From JACCQS01 sp050999295 (lineage in GTDB: Bacteria; Actinomycetota; Actinomycetes; Mycobacteriales; Geodermatophilaceae), in the NCBI GenBank assembly GCA_050999295.1, contig JBPCPI010000064.1, positions 1 to 39,709 on the forward strand: 39,709 nt of DNA, read 5' to 3'. Both the position numbers and the translations under genes were made by a program. The notes under the pieces were generated by a model. It ran no database searches. It was not told where the DNA came from and saw only the letters and a list, made by a program, of their open reading frames with translations. Below, in pieces: positions 17,148 to 25,223 of this stretch; within the stretch, counting starts at the first letter, position 1; each line of letters starts with the position of its first letter.

Positions 17148-17960
17148 GTGGCAGGAGCAGCGGCACGGCGTCACAAGATAGCGGCCGAGTCCCCCCTGTC
17201 ACGGACCCGACGGGCTCGCCGGATCAACGCCGAACTCGCCCGCCTGCACCCGGATGCACATTGCGAACTGGACTTCAGCACTCCGCTGGAATTGCTGGTG
17301 GCTACGATCCTGTCCGCGCAGACCACGGACAAGATAGTGAACTCGGTCACGCCCATCCTTTTCGCAAAATACCGAACCGCCGCCGACTACGCCGGCGCCG
17401 ACATCGACGAGATGGAGGCGCTGCTCAAGCCAACGGGATTCTTCCGCGCCAAGACGAAGTCTCTGATCGGCCTCGGCCAAGCGCTCGAAGAACGGTACGG
17501 CGGTGCGGTTCCGGCCAAGCTGGCCGACTTGGTCACGCTGCCCGGGGTCGGTCGGAAGACCGCAAACGTGGTACTGGGCAACGCGTTCGGCATTCCGGGG
17601 ATCACCCCCGATACCCACTTCCAACGGCTGGTACGCCGCTGGGCGTGGACGGAGGAGACCGACCCGGTCAAGATCGAGCACGCCGTGGGACCGCTGATCC
17701 CGCGCAAGGAGTGGACGATCCTGTCCCACCGGGTGATCTTCCACGGTCGGCGGATCTGCCACGCCCGAAAGCCCGCCTGCGGTGCGTGTGCGCTGGCCAC
17801 CTGGTGCCCCTCCTACGGCGCCGGACCGCTCGATCCCGAGGTGGCGGCCAGCCTCATCAAGGGGCCGGATGCGGCGGCGCGCGCGCGGGCTGCCGCCCTC
17901 GGACTGCCGGTCCGATCCCCTGCAGAGCTCGCTGAGCTGGCCGTGCAGCAGCCCGCATGA
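17148..17960 (+). CDS. nth: endonuclease III, DNA glycosylase/AP lyase
   Basis: Removes oxidised pyrimidines and nicks the abasic site in base excision repair. The helix-hairpin-helix motif LPGVGRKTANVVLG contains the catalytic lysine (GRKTA), and the conserved aspartate lies in TPDTHFQRL. The iron-sulphur cluster loop C-x6-C-x2-C-x5-C is complete (CHARKPACGACALATWC). The N-terminus (about 25 basic residues) and the C-terminal tail after the cluster (about 45 residues) are longer than in E. coli. TACTCT (17135-17140) lies seven bases before GTG 17148, again suggesting a leaderless start. Its stop overlaps the next gene by four bases. Confidence 0.96.
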   Translation: MAGAAARRHKIAAESPLSRTRRARRINAELARLHPDAHCELDFSTPLELLVATILSAQTTDKIVNSVTPILFAKYRTAADYAGADIDEMEALLKPTGFFRAKTKSLIGLGQALEERYGGAVPAKLADLVTLPGVGRKTANVVLGNAFGIPGITPDTHFQRLVRRWAWTEETDPVKIEHAVGPLIPRKEWTILSHRVIFHGRRICHARKPACGACALATWCPSYGAGPLDPEVAASLIKGPDAAARARAAALGLPVRSPAELAELAVQQPA

Positions 17961-18586
17961 GGAGTCCCCGGCTGGCTCGCATGGGGCGGGACGTCGATCG
18001 AGGCGTCGTGGCACTCACCTTGGTGACGTCGGTCCTGTGGCTGTCTGGTTGTACCCCGGCCGCGGAAGACCCCGACCGGGGCGGCTCGACGGGAGCGGCC
18101 CAGGAGTTGCCGGACCTCACCGACTGCCCGGATCCCACCGGTCAGCCGGCCACCGGCGAGCAGACCCTTCCGGAGCTGAGTCTGCCCTGCCTGGACGGGG
18201 ACGGTGGCGAGCTGACCCTCGGCGAGGCGCCGGGGCTTGCGTTGGTGGTCAACCTCTGGGCGACCTGGTGCAAGCCGTGTCGAGACGAGCTCCCGCTCTT
18301 CAGCCGGTTGTACGCAGCCTCCGATCGCGAGGAGCTGCTCGTGGCCGGAGTGGTGACGCGCGACGGCCCAGGGATGGCAGCCGAATTCGTAGTCGATCTG
18401 GATATCGAGTTCCCGAACGGCCTCGACGAGAACGGAGACCTCTACGTCGATCAGGGGCTGCGCGGACTGCCGGGGACGTTCTTCGTCGATGCGGACGGTG
18501 CCATTGTCCACGCCGAGCTAGCGCCGATCACGTCCTACGAGGACTTGGTCGCGCTCGTACAGCAACATCTCGGCGTGTCCGTGTGA
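17957..18586 (+). CDS. TlpA/ResA-like thioredoxin-fold lipoprotein
   Basis: A 209-residue extracytoplasmic thiol-disulfide protein. The signal peptide ends in the lipobox LSGC (near residue 32), so it is probably a lipoprotein. The thioredoxin domain starts near residue 70, with NLWATWCKPCRDELPLF as the active site (CKPC) and the cis-proline in GLPGTFFVD. The role would be reduction of cysteines in envelope or cytochrome proteins, or oxidative-stress defence; neither is fixed. It overlaps nth by ATGA and precedes a NUDIX gene, the same order as Rv3674c-Rv3673c-Rv3672c. Confidence 0.9.
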   Translation: MRSPRLARMGRDVDRGVVALTLVTSVLWLSGCTPAAEDPDRGGSTGAAQELPDLTDCPDPTGQPATGEQTLPELSLPCLDGDGGELTLGEAPGLALVVNLWATWCKPCRDELPLFSRLYAASDREELLVAGVVTRDGPGMAAEFVVDLDIEFPNGLDENGDLYVDQGLRGLPGTFFVDADGAIVHAELAPITSYEDLVALVQQHLGVSV

Positions 18587-18627
18587 GCGCCCGAAGGGCG
18601 CGTGCGCGCGGAGCACGGAGTGAAACT

Positions 18628-19302
18628 GTGAGCGGGCCCGCGGGGGCGGCGGTGCAGCTCCCGGCGTACATGACCGCACTCGCCGAGCGGGTCAGCGGCC
18701 TGGGCAAGGAACACCTGTCGCGGTGGGCACCGCCCGAGGAGGGTGGCCGGGCCTCGGCCGTACTCATCCTGATCGCGGACACCGATGGCGGGCCGGAGGT
18801 ACTTCTGATCGAAAAGGCGGCGATGCTGCGCAGCCACGCGGGACAGCCGGCCTTTCCCGGCGGTGCGGCCGAGCCGGGAGACGCCGATCTGAGCGCCACG
18901 GCGCTCCGGGAGGCCGCTGAGGAGGTCGGGCTGGATCCGTCGTCGGTGAGCGTCGTCGCGACGCTTCCGGTTCTCTATCTCGCGCCTTCGGGCTACGTCG
19001 TGACGCCGGTCCTTGCCTTCTGGCACACGCCCGGGCCGATCGGAGTGCACGATCCTGGTGAAATCGCCTCCGTGGCCCGGGTACCCATCGCCGACCTCGC
19101 CGATCCGGCCAACCGCTTTCAGGTGCGCCACTTCTCGGGATACACCGGACCGGCTTTCGCCGTAGCCGGCATGGTCGTCTGGGGGTTCACCGCAGGTCTG
19201 CTGTCCATGTTGCTGGACCTGGGCGGCTGGGCGCAGCCGTGGGATCTCAGCGACGTCCGGGACCTCGAGATTCCCGCCGGTCTGCCTGCAGAGCTTCCGT
19301 GA
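18628..19302 (+). CDS. NUDIX hydrolase, CoA pyrophosphatase type
   Basis: A 224-residue hydrolase expected to cleave CoA to phosphopantetheine and 3',5'-ADP. The upstream motif of the CoA subgroup, LLIEKAAMLRSHAGQPAFPGG, runs directly into the NUDIX box GGAAEPGDADLSATALREAAEEVGLD. GTG 18628 has GGAG seven bases upstream; GTG 18583, which overlaps the tlpA-like stop, is a possible earlier start. The hydrophobic C-terminal stretch (AVAGMVVWGFTAGLLSMLL) is usual for the family and is not a clear membrane anchor. It overlaps the cupredoxin gene by four bases. Confidence 0.9.
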   Translation: MSGPAGAAVQLPAYMTALAERVSGLGKEHLSRWAPPEEGGRASAVLILIADTDGGPEVLLIEKAAMLRSHAGQPAFPGGAAEPGDADLSATALREAAEEVGLDPSSVSVVATLPVLYLAPSGYVVTPVLAFWHTPGPIGVHDPGEIASVARVPIADLADPANRFQVRHFSGYTGPAFAVAGMVVWGFTAGLLSMLLDLGGWAQPWDLSDVRDLEIPAGLPAELP

Positions 19303-19787
19303 GCCGGCCTCTCGGGTGGCGCCGAACGGCTGCGGTCAGGCCGGCGGAGCCCAGATCGAGTGTTGGCTGGGGTCGAACAGTCATTGTCAGCGCCGTACTC
19401 GCAGTCGCGTCGGCGGGATGCGGCGGGAGCCCTGAGCCGGCGGGGCCAGAACCGACCGTCGCGACCGGCGCGGTGACGGTTGGATCCGATGGGGTGCAGT
19501 CGATCACCTTGGTCTCCGGCGATGACTACCGCTTCGTGCCCGCCGAGTTCACTGTCACGCCGGGTCAGGTGCGGGTCACCCTGGACAACACCGCCACCCA
19601 GCTCACCCACAGCCTGGAATACCCGCCCGGCAGCAATCCCGAGGACATCGAGGAATCCATCCCGGTCGTTGCCCCAGGAGAGTCCGACACCATCGAGTTC
19701 AGCGTGAGCACGCCGGGGGAGTACGCGTTCATCTGCTCCTTCCATGAGGCGCAGGGACACACCGGTGTGATGACGGTCGCTGCATGA
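19299..19787 (+). CDS. cupredoxin-like (blue copper) lipoprotein
   Basis: A 162-residue exported protein. The basic N-terminus, a hydrophobic core (VIVSAVLAVASAG) and the cysteine C41 form a lipoprotein signal. The mature part is a plastocyanin-like fold: FVPAEFTVTPGQVRVTLDN, TQLTHSLEY with the first ligand H104, and EYAFICSFHEAQGHTGVM carrying C146, H149, H154 and M158. Type 1 copper sites use His, Cys, His and an axial residue. Here the usual C-x2-H-x4-M spacing would put H154 at the axial place. It would carry electrons at the outer membrane face or bind copper. GTG 19299 overlaps the NUDIX stop. No counterpart is known at this place in M. tuberculosis. Confidence 0.85.
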   Translation: MSRPLGWRRTAAVRPAEPRSSVGWGRTVIVSAVLAVASAGCGGSPEPAGPEPTVATGAVTVGSDGVQSITLVSGDDYRFVPAEFTVTPGQVRVTLDNTATQLTHSLEYPPGSNPEDIEESIPVVAPGESDTIEFSVSTPGEYAFICSFHEAQGHTGVMTVAA

Positions 19788-19810
19788 TCACCGCTGCCCC
19801 CGTACGGACT

Positions 19811-19835
19811 CAGGGGACCCCTGCGACGATAGGTA
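19811..19835 (+). promoter_or_regulatory. likely marP promoter with small palindrome
   Basis: A 13-base palindrome, CAGGGGACCCCTG (19811-19823), is followed by TAGGTA (19830-19835), a possible -10 about 37 bases before the marP GTG. The palindrome would sit between -35 and -10. Weak evidence. Confidence 0.3.
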
Positions 19836-19871
19836 CGTCACAAACTTCCCCTGATTCCGGGATCGGCTGAC

Positions 19872-21047
19872 GTGGTCGATCTGCTCATCGTGGCCTTCGC
19901 GGTGCTCTTTGCCGTCAACGGATATCGACACGGCCTCATCACGTCGGCGTTCTCCTTTGTCGGGTTCCTGGCCGGCGTCGTCATCGGCGCGCAGTTGGCC
20001 GGCCGGCTCGCCGCCGCCGTCACCGAGGACTCCGTCGTCCGGGTGATCATCGCGCTGGTAATCGTGTTCGGTCTCGCCGGCCTCGGCCAGTTCGCCGTCG
20101 GGCTGATCGGCACGCGTCTGCGCCGGGTGGTCACCTGGCGTCCCGCTCGGGTGGTCGACTCTGCTCTGGGCACGGTGCTCTCGGTCTGCTCCGTGCTGCT
20201 GGTGGCCTGGATCGTGGCCAACCCACTGGCCGCCTCACCGTTCCCCTCGTTGTCGAGCCAAGTACGGCAATCCCACATCCTGCAGGCGGTGGACGGCGCG
20301 GTCCCGGACCCGGTCCGGACGCTCTATCAGTCGCTTCGGGAGTCGTTGGACCGACAGGGCCTTCCGGACGTCCTGGACCCGCTCAGCCAGACGGTCGTCC
20401 CCGACGTCGCAGCTCCGGACGAGGCACTGTTGTCCAGCCCGGTCGTGGCCCAGGTAAGCGGTTCGGTGGTCAAGGTCAGCGGGGACGCGCCGTCCTGTGC
20501 CCGGGGGATCAACGGCTCAGGTTTCGTCTACGCCGACGATCGCGTGATGACCAACGCTCATGTGCTGGCCGGGGTCGATGACCCGCGAGTCCTGGCCGAG
20601 GGAGAGACCTACGACGCGACGATCGTCTATGTGGACGAGCAGGTGGACATCGCCGTGCTGGCCGTACCGGGACTGCCCCAGGTGCCGCTGACCCTGGCGG
20701 CGACCGAGCGCGGGTCGGGTGATGACGCGATCATCTTGGGTTACCCGGGTGGCGGAGATCTGCAGGTGGGCCCGGCCCGGGTTCGCGATCTCAGTGAGAT
20801 CCGCGGACCAAACTTCCGGGCGGACGGCGCGGTGTCCAGGGAGGTGTACTCGCTGTACGGCCAGGTCCGGTCAGGTAACTCCGGCGGCCCGCTGCTGGGC
20901 ACCGACGGGTCAGTGCTAGGTGTGGTGTTCGCGTCGGCGATCGATGACCCCTCCACCGGGTACGCGCTGTCGGCAAGTCAGGTGGCGACCGCGGCCACCG
21001 CGGGCCGATCATCGACCAGCGAGGTCGATTCCGGCCCCTGCGCCTGA
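19872..21047 (+). CDS. marP: membrane-anchored serine protease MarP
   Basis: A 391-residue protease with four predicted N-terminal membrane helices (a CvpA-like domain, about 1-120) and an extracytoplasmic chymotrypsin-fold domain. The triad is H230 (MTNAHVLAG), D259 (EQVDIAVL) and S337 (RSGNSGGPLL). C209 and C390 match the positions of the disulfide that stabilises M. tuberculosis MarP, where this protease is needed for acid and oxidative-stress survival and activates the peptidoglycan hydrolase RipA. The length matches that protein closely. Start GTG 19872 lies at the head of the first helix. Its genomic place (after the CoA-type NUDIX gene, before ephE) is conserved. Confidence 0.93.
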   Translation: MVDLLIVAFAVLFAVNGYRHGLITSAFSFVGFLAGVVIGAQLAGRLAAAVTEDSVVRVIIALVIVFGLAGLGQFAVGLIGTRLRRVVTWRPARVVDSALGTVLSVCSVLLVAWIVANPLAASPFPSLSSQVRQSHILQAVDGAVPDPVRTLYQSLRESLDRQGLPDVLDPLSQTVVPDVAAPDEALLSSPVVAQVSGSVVKVSGDAPSCARGINGSGFVYADDRVMTNAHVLAGVDDPRVLAEGETYDATIVYVDEQVDIAVLAVPGLPQVPLTLAATERGSGDDAIILGYPGGGDLQVGPARVRDLSEIRGPNFRADGAVSREVYSLYGQVRSGNSGGPLLGTDGSVLGVVFASAIDDPSTGYALSASQVATAATAGRSSTSEVDSGPCA

Positions 21048-21051
21048 GGGG

Positions 21052-21984
21052 TCAGCTCTTGATCCAGCGCAGGATCTCACCGGTGACGAGGTCGGGAACC
21101 TCCTCTGGCAGGAAATGCCCGGCATGGGAAATCGTCTGCCACTCATAGGCACTCGACACGTAGCGGCTAGATCCCTGCGCAGTCGTGGGCAGCACGCAGG
21201 TGTCCTGCCCGCCGTGCATCTGCAGAGTCGGCATACCGACCGGTATTGACATCCGCCGGGTGTAACTCACGCCGTCGGGCCGTGGCAGCGAGCGCACCGC
21301 CCAGCGGTAGTGCTCCAGTTGGCCGTACGCAGCCTGCGGTATCAACATGGCCTGCTGGTACCGATCACGAGCCTCGGCGAAGTCCGCTGTGGACGCCCAG
21401 CGCTCCCCTGCCCATTCGCTCATCATCCTGCCGACCTCGGCTGCCCCGTCCCGGACCAGTCGCTGCTCGGGAAGGCGGGGTGCCTGGAATCCGAAGACAT
21501 GACTGCTGGCGGCCATCTGCTTGAAGTCGCTGACCAGTGCTGCCCGCCATCGGCGGGGATGTGGTGCGGACAGTACGACAAGTCGACTGACCACGGCGGG
21601 CCGGAATCGAGCCACCGTCCAGGCCAGGCTGCCGCCGAGGTCGTGACCGACCAGGGTGGCCTCCCGCTCTCCCATGGCAGTCACGAGGCCGGCGATATCA
21701 CCGGCGGTAGTCATGACGTCGTACTTGCGCGGTGGCTTGTCACTGGCTCCGAAGCCCCGAAGGTCCGGTGCCACGACGCGGTAACCGGCATCGGCGAGCG
21801 CGACGATCTGGTGCCGCCAGGCCCACCAGAACTGCGGGAAGCCGTGCAGCAACAGGATCAGGGGTCCGGCACCGGCTTCGGCGACGTGCAGCCGTACGCC
21901 GTTGGTCGAGTAGTCGTGGTGCGTCCAGGGACCGTCGATCAGGACCGAGCTGGCATCAGGCCGGTCGGCTCGTCGGGGGTTCAC
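21052..21984 (-). CDS. alpha/beta hydrolase, epoxide hydrolase-like
   Basis: A 310-residue enzyme of the epoxide hydrolase subfamily (Rv3670/EphE-like). HGFPQFWWAW holds the HGxP oxyanion motif, DLRGFGASDKP follows, and the nucleophile is the aspartate in VGHDLGG, as in epoxide hydrolases rather than serine esterases. The acid residue lies in GGQDTCVLP and the histidine in SHAGHFLPEE. Cap-domain tyrosines that activate the epoxide (AYGQLEHYRW region) appear present. It probably opens fatty or xenobiotic epoxides. GTG 21984 overlaps the stop of the membrane protein upstream by four bases. The gene converges on marP with four bases between the stops. Confidence 0.9.
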   Translation of the reverse strand: MNPRRADRPDASSVLIDGPWTHHDYSTNGVRLHVAEAGAGPLILLLHGFPQFWWAWRHQIVALADAGYRVVAPDLRGFGASDKPPRKYDVMTTAGDIAGLVTAMGEREATLVGHDLGGSLAWTVARFRPAVVSRLVVLSAPHPRRWRAALVSDFKQMAASSHVFGFQAPRLPEQRLVRDGAAEVGRMMSEWAGERWASTADFAEARDRYQQAMLIPQAAYGQLEHYRWAVRSLPRPDGVSYTRRMSIPVGMPTLQMHGGQDTCVLPTTAQGSSRYVSSAYEWQTISHAGHFLPEEVPDLVTGEILRWIKS

Positions 21985-22445
21985 GGGCTGGGAGCGAACC
22001 CGGGGCTGCGCTGACCAGGAGGCTGCCGGGTGAGCAGTTCCTTGGAGTCCTTGAGGGTCGCGATCGTCCGCTCCGGCGCCTTGACCTTCTTCAGCAGGCG
22101 GACCCCGATCAGGACCAGCAGCCCGGCGATCAGGACGAAGAAGACCCAGACGATGAGGTAGGACACCCACCGCGGCAGCCCCAGGGCGACCAGACCCTCG
22201 GCCAGGGCGATGAACAGGAAAACCACCGAGAACAGCGCAATCACTCCGGCGGCACCGAACATCCCCGCACCGATGCCGCCTCGTTTGGCAGACGTGGTGA
22301 TCTCGGCCTTCGCGAGCTCCACCTCAGCGCGGATGAGCGTCGAGATGTGTTCACTCGCGGTGCTGAACAGGGCCCCGATCGGCGGCTCTGGGCGGCCGTC
22401 TGCCGACGTCGGGTGCGGGGCCGAGGCAGACGAACTCATGGTCAC
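21981..22445 (-). CDS. holin-superfamily-like membrane protein (Rv3669-like)
   Basis: A 154-residue protein with two membrane helices (about 58-85 and 93-118), preceded by an amphipathic, charged segment (ISTLIRAEVELAKAEI) typical of the actinobacterial phage-holin superfamily III proteins, and followed by a cytoplasmic tail (KDSKELLTRQ). These chromosomal members are not phage genes, and their role is unknown. GTG 22445 lies six bases after TAGACT (minus strand 22457-22452), giving a leaderless start; ATG 22439 is the alternative. It is translationally coupled to the epoxide hydrolase-like gene. Confidence 0.8.
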   Translation of the reverse strand: MTMSSSASAPHPTSADGRPEPPIGALFSTASEHISTLIRAEVELAKAEITTSAKRGGIGAGMFGAAGVIALFSVVFLFIALAEGLVALGLPRWVSYLIVWVFFVLIAGLLVLIGVRLLKKVKAPERTIATLKDSKELLTRQPPGQRSPGFAPSP

Positions 22446-22509
22446 TCCAGCAGTCTAGGGTCGAGCTCGATCCTTGCATGCTGGACGGGGCCGGACCGGG
22501 CCGCGCCAG

Positions 22510-23016
22510 TCACCTGCATTGTTCCGCGTGGCCGGCGACGACGGCATAGGCGTAGTGATCAACACTCCAGGTGAGTTCGACCTGGACCACGAAAGTCCCG
22601 AAGGCGCGATTCGCCGGTGACATCAGGAAGACCGCCTCGTCGTAGGCCTCGCCGGAGCTGATCAGGCTGGCCGACCACGACGGGATGTCGGCCCGGCAAT
22701 GGATACGCACGACGTCGGTGGCGGCGCGTACCGCAGTCGAGAAGTTCTGCAGGCCATCGGGCTCCAGTTCACCGTAGATCCGCCTCGCCGAAGCGTCCAC
22801 GAGCGAGGGATCGGCGGCGGCGGAGGTCGAGGTCGGGGTGGAGACCGGTTGATCGGGAACCGGGTCGGGTTGCAGTGCCTGGAAGCCGAACAGCGCAGCA
22901 AGCACGGCGCCGACCAGGGTTGCCGCCGCCAACCAGCGCCGCGCGCGCGGCTTGGGCTCGGGCTCGGGCTCGGTGGAGTCGAGGAGTTCCTCGCCGGGTG
23001 AGCCCGTGGCGGTCAC
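22510..23016 (-). CDS. membrane-anchored protein of unknown function
   Basis: A 168-residue protein with a short acidic and then basic cytoplasmic N-terminus (STEPEPEPKPRARR), one membrane helix (WLAAATLVGAVLAALFGFQAL) and an outer domain. A threonine- and serine-rich linker joins the two. The outer domain (about 75-168) has FSTAVRAATDVVRIHCRADI and ends HAEQCR, so a disulfide between its two cysteines is possible. No family is recognised. GTG 23016 lies six bases after TACCGT (minus strand 23028-23023); GTG 23022 is the alternative. It diverges from acs, which starts 149 bp away. Confidence 0.7.
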   Translation of the reverse strand: MTATGSPGEELLDSTEPEPEPKPRARRWLAAATLVGAVLAALFGFQALQPDPVPDQPVSTPTSTSAAADPSLVDASARRIYGELEPDGLQNFSTAVRAATDVVRIHCRADIPSWSASLISSGEAYDEAVFLMSPANRAFGTFVVQVELTWSVDHYAYAVVAGHAEQCR

Positions 23017-23165
23017 CGCCACACGGTACGGCGAATCTGGCCGCCCTGTGCTTTCGCCGCCTCGATACCGCTGCTGGACCGCCTTGGCACGGGTATGTAT
23101 GGCGGGTGCTGCCTGGCCGTCGGTAGGTTCGGGGTGGAGCGTGTCCGTATGGCTGAGGAGATCCG

Positions 23166-25139
23166 TTGACCGAGAATCCCGCCCTGTCCAACCTGAGCCA
23201 CGAAACTCGGCACTTCGACCCCCCGGAGGAATTGGCCGCGCAGGCCAACGTCGGCGAGGACGCCTATGGCGAGGCCTCGGCCGATAGCCTGGCGTTCTGG
23301 GAGAAGCAGGCGAAGCGGCTCGAGTGGGCGCAGACGTGGGACACCTCGCTGGAGTGGGATCCACCGTTCGCCAAGTGGTTCGTCGGCGGCAAGCTCAACG
23401 TGGCGGTCAATTGTCTGGACCGCCATGTGGCTGCCGGGCGCGGGGACAAGGTCGCCATCCACTTCGAAGGTGAGCCCGGCGACAAGGCCACGATCACCTA
23501 CGCCCAGCTGACCACCGAGGTCTGTAAGGCGGCCAACGCGCTCACCGAATTGGGTGTCGAGACCGGCGACCGGGTCATGATCTACCTGCCGATGATCCCG
23601 GAGGCAGCCATCGCGATGCTGGCCTGTGCCCGGATCGGTGCACCACACTCCGTCGTCTTCGGCGGGTTCTCACCGGACAGCCTGCGCAACCGGATCGATG
23701 ACTGCGGATCGAAGTTCGTCATCACCTCCGACGGCGGTTATCGGCGAGGGACAGCCAGCGCGCTGAAGTCCAATGTGGACGCGGCCGCCGACGCCGAAGG
23801 CTCACCCGTCGAGCGGGTACTCGTCGTACGCCGTACCGGCCAGGACGTGGAGTGGTACGACGACCGAGATCTGTGGTGGCACGACGTGGTGGACAAGCAG
23901 TCCGACACCCACGAGGCGGAGGCCTTCGACGCCGAGCACCCGCTGTTCATCCTTTACACATCAGGAACGACGGCCAAGCCCAAGGGGATCCTGCACACCT
24001 CGGGCGGCTACCTCACCCAGGTCTCGTACACCCATCACGCAGTCTTCGACCACAAGGCTGAGACTGACGTGTTCTGGTGTACCGCCGACATCGGTTGGGT
24101 CACCGGGCACAGCTACATCGTCTACGGGCCGATGTCCAACTGCGCCACGCAGGTGATGTACGAGGGGACGCCGGATACCCCGCACCGGGGTCGGTTCTGG
24201 GAGATCGTGCAGAACTACGGGGTCACCCTGCTGTACACCGCACCTACCGCCATTCGTACGTTCATGAAGTGGGGCGCGGAGATCCCGGCGGAGTTCGACC
24301 TGTCCTCGTTGCGTCTGCTGGGCAGTGTCGGCGAACCGATCAATCCAGAGGCTTGGATGTGGTACCGCGAGCACATCGGGGGCGATAACTGCCCGATCGT
24401 GGACACCTGGTGGCAGACCGAGACCGGCGCGATCATGATCAGTCCGCTGCCAGGGGTGACCTCGACCAAGCCGGGGTCTGCTCAGCGCGCGCTGCCGGGA
24501 ATCTCTGCCGACGTCGTGGACGAGTCCGGTAAGCCGGTACCCAACGGCGGTGGCGGCTACCTCGTGCTGAGCGAACCGTGGCCGGCGATGCTGCGCACGA
24601 TCTGGGGCGACGACGAGCGGTTCAAGGAGACCTACTGGTCGCGCTTTGCCGAGCAGGGGTACTACTTCGCCGGCGACGGGGCCAAGAAGGACGACGACGG
24701 TGACCTGTGGCTGCTCGGCCGGGTCGACGACGTCATGAACATCTCCGGACACCGGATCTCCACCACCGAGGTCGAGTCCGCCCTGGTCTCGCACCACAAG
24801 GTCGCCGAGGCCGCCGTGGTCGGCGCGACCGATCCGACCACCGGCCAGGGCATCGTGGCCTTCGTCATCCTGCGCGGCGGCAATGACGAGGAGGGGGCCG
24901 ACCTGGTCAAGGAGTTGCGGACCCACGTCGGCAAGGAGATCGGGGCGATCGCCAAGCCACGCCAGATCATGATCGTGCCGGAACTGCCGAAGACCAGATC
25001 CGGAAAAATCATGCGGCGGTTGTTGCGCGATGTCGCCGAGAAGCGCGACCTCGGAGATGTCACGACGCTGGCCGACCCGACGGTCATGAACTTGATCGGT
25101 GAGGGGCTGAAATCCGACAAGCCGGCCGCCGAGGAGTAG
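23166..25139 (+). CDS. acs: acetyl-CoA synthetase
   Basis: Converts acetate, ATP and CoA to acetyl-CoA. The 657-residue length is normal. Visible motifs are the phosphate-binding loop YTSGTTAKPKG, the acetate-pocket region with VDTWWQTETG, the adenylate motif YYFAGDGAKKD, and the hinge RVDDVMNISGHR. K614 in PKTRSGKIMRR is the catalytic lysine that protein acetyltransferases modify in this family, so activity is probably controlled by reversible acetylation. The start is TTG 23166, fixed by GAGGAG at 23155-23160. An ATG at 23149 opens only a seven-codon frame. A TAGGTT box (23124-23129) is the likely -10. Confidence 0.96.
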   Translation: MTENPALSNLSHETRHFDPPEELAAQANVGEDAYGEASADSLAFWEKQAKRLEWAQTWDTSLEWDPPFAKWFVGGKLNVAVNCLDRHVAAGRGDKVAIHFEGEPGDKATITYAQLTTEVCKAANALTELGVETGDRVMIYLPMIPEAAIAMLACARIGAPHSVVFGGFSPDSLRNRIDDCGSKFVITSDGGYRRGTASALKSNVDAAADAEGSPVERVLVVRRTGQDVEWYDDRDLWWHDVVDKQSDTHEAEAFDAEHPLFILYTSGTTAKPKGILHTSGGYLTQVSYTHHAVFDHKAETDVFWCTADIGWVTGHSYIVYGPMSNCATQVMYEGTPDTPHRGRFWEIVQNYGVTLLYTAPTAIRTFMKWGAEIPAEFDLSSLRLLGSVGEPINPEAWMWYREHIGGDNCPIVDTWWQTETGAIMISPLPGVTSTKPGSAQRALPGISADVVDESGKPVPNGGGGYLVLSEPWPAMLRTIWGDDERFKETYWSRFAEQGYYFAGDGAKKDDDGDLWLLGRVDDVMNISGHRISTTEVESALVSHHKVAEAAVVGATDPTTGQGIVAFVILRGGNDEEGADLVKELRTHVGKEIGAIAKPRQIMIVPELPKTRSGKIMRRLLRDVAEKRDLGDVTTLADPTVMNLIGEGLKSDKPAAEE

Positions 25140-25147
25140 CCGTTTCC

Positions 25148-25223
25148 GAGTTGATCATCGGAGTTGGGGGGGTTTTTCGCCGCCACCCGCTGGATAAAAC
25201 CCCGAAGTTCCGATGATCAACTC
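25148..25223. repeat. 76 bp imperfect palindrome over a start codon
   Basis: GAGTTGATCATCGGA (25148-25162) and its exact inverse (25209-25223) form a 15 bp outer stem. GGGGTTTT (25169-25176) and AAAACCCC (25196-25203) form an inner stem of 8 bp, leaving a loop of about 19 bases. The ATG of the next gene (25213) lies inside the right arm and a TAAAAC box (25195-25200) inside the loop region. It begins nine bases after the acs stop. It could end acs transcription, control the next gene, or be a MITE-like insertion. Confidence 0.85.
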
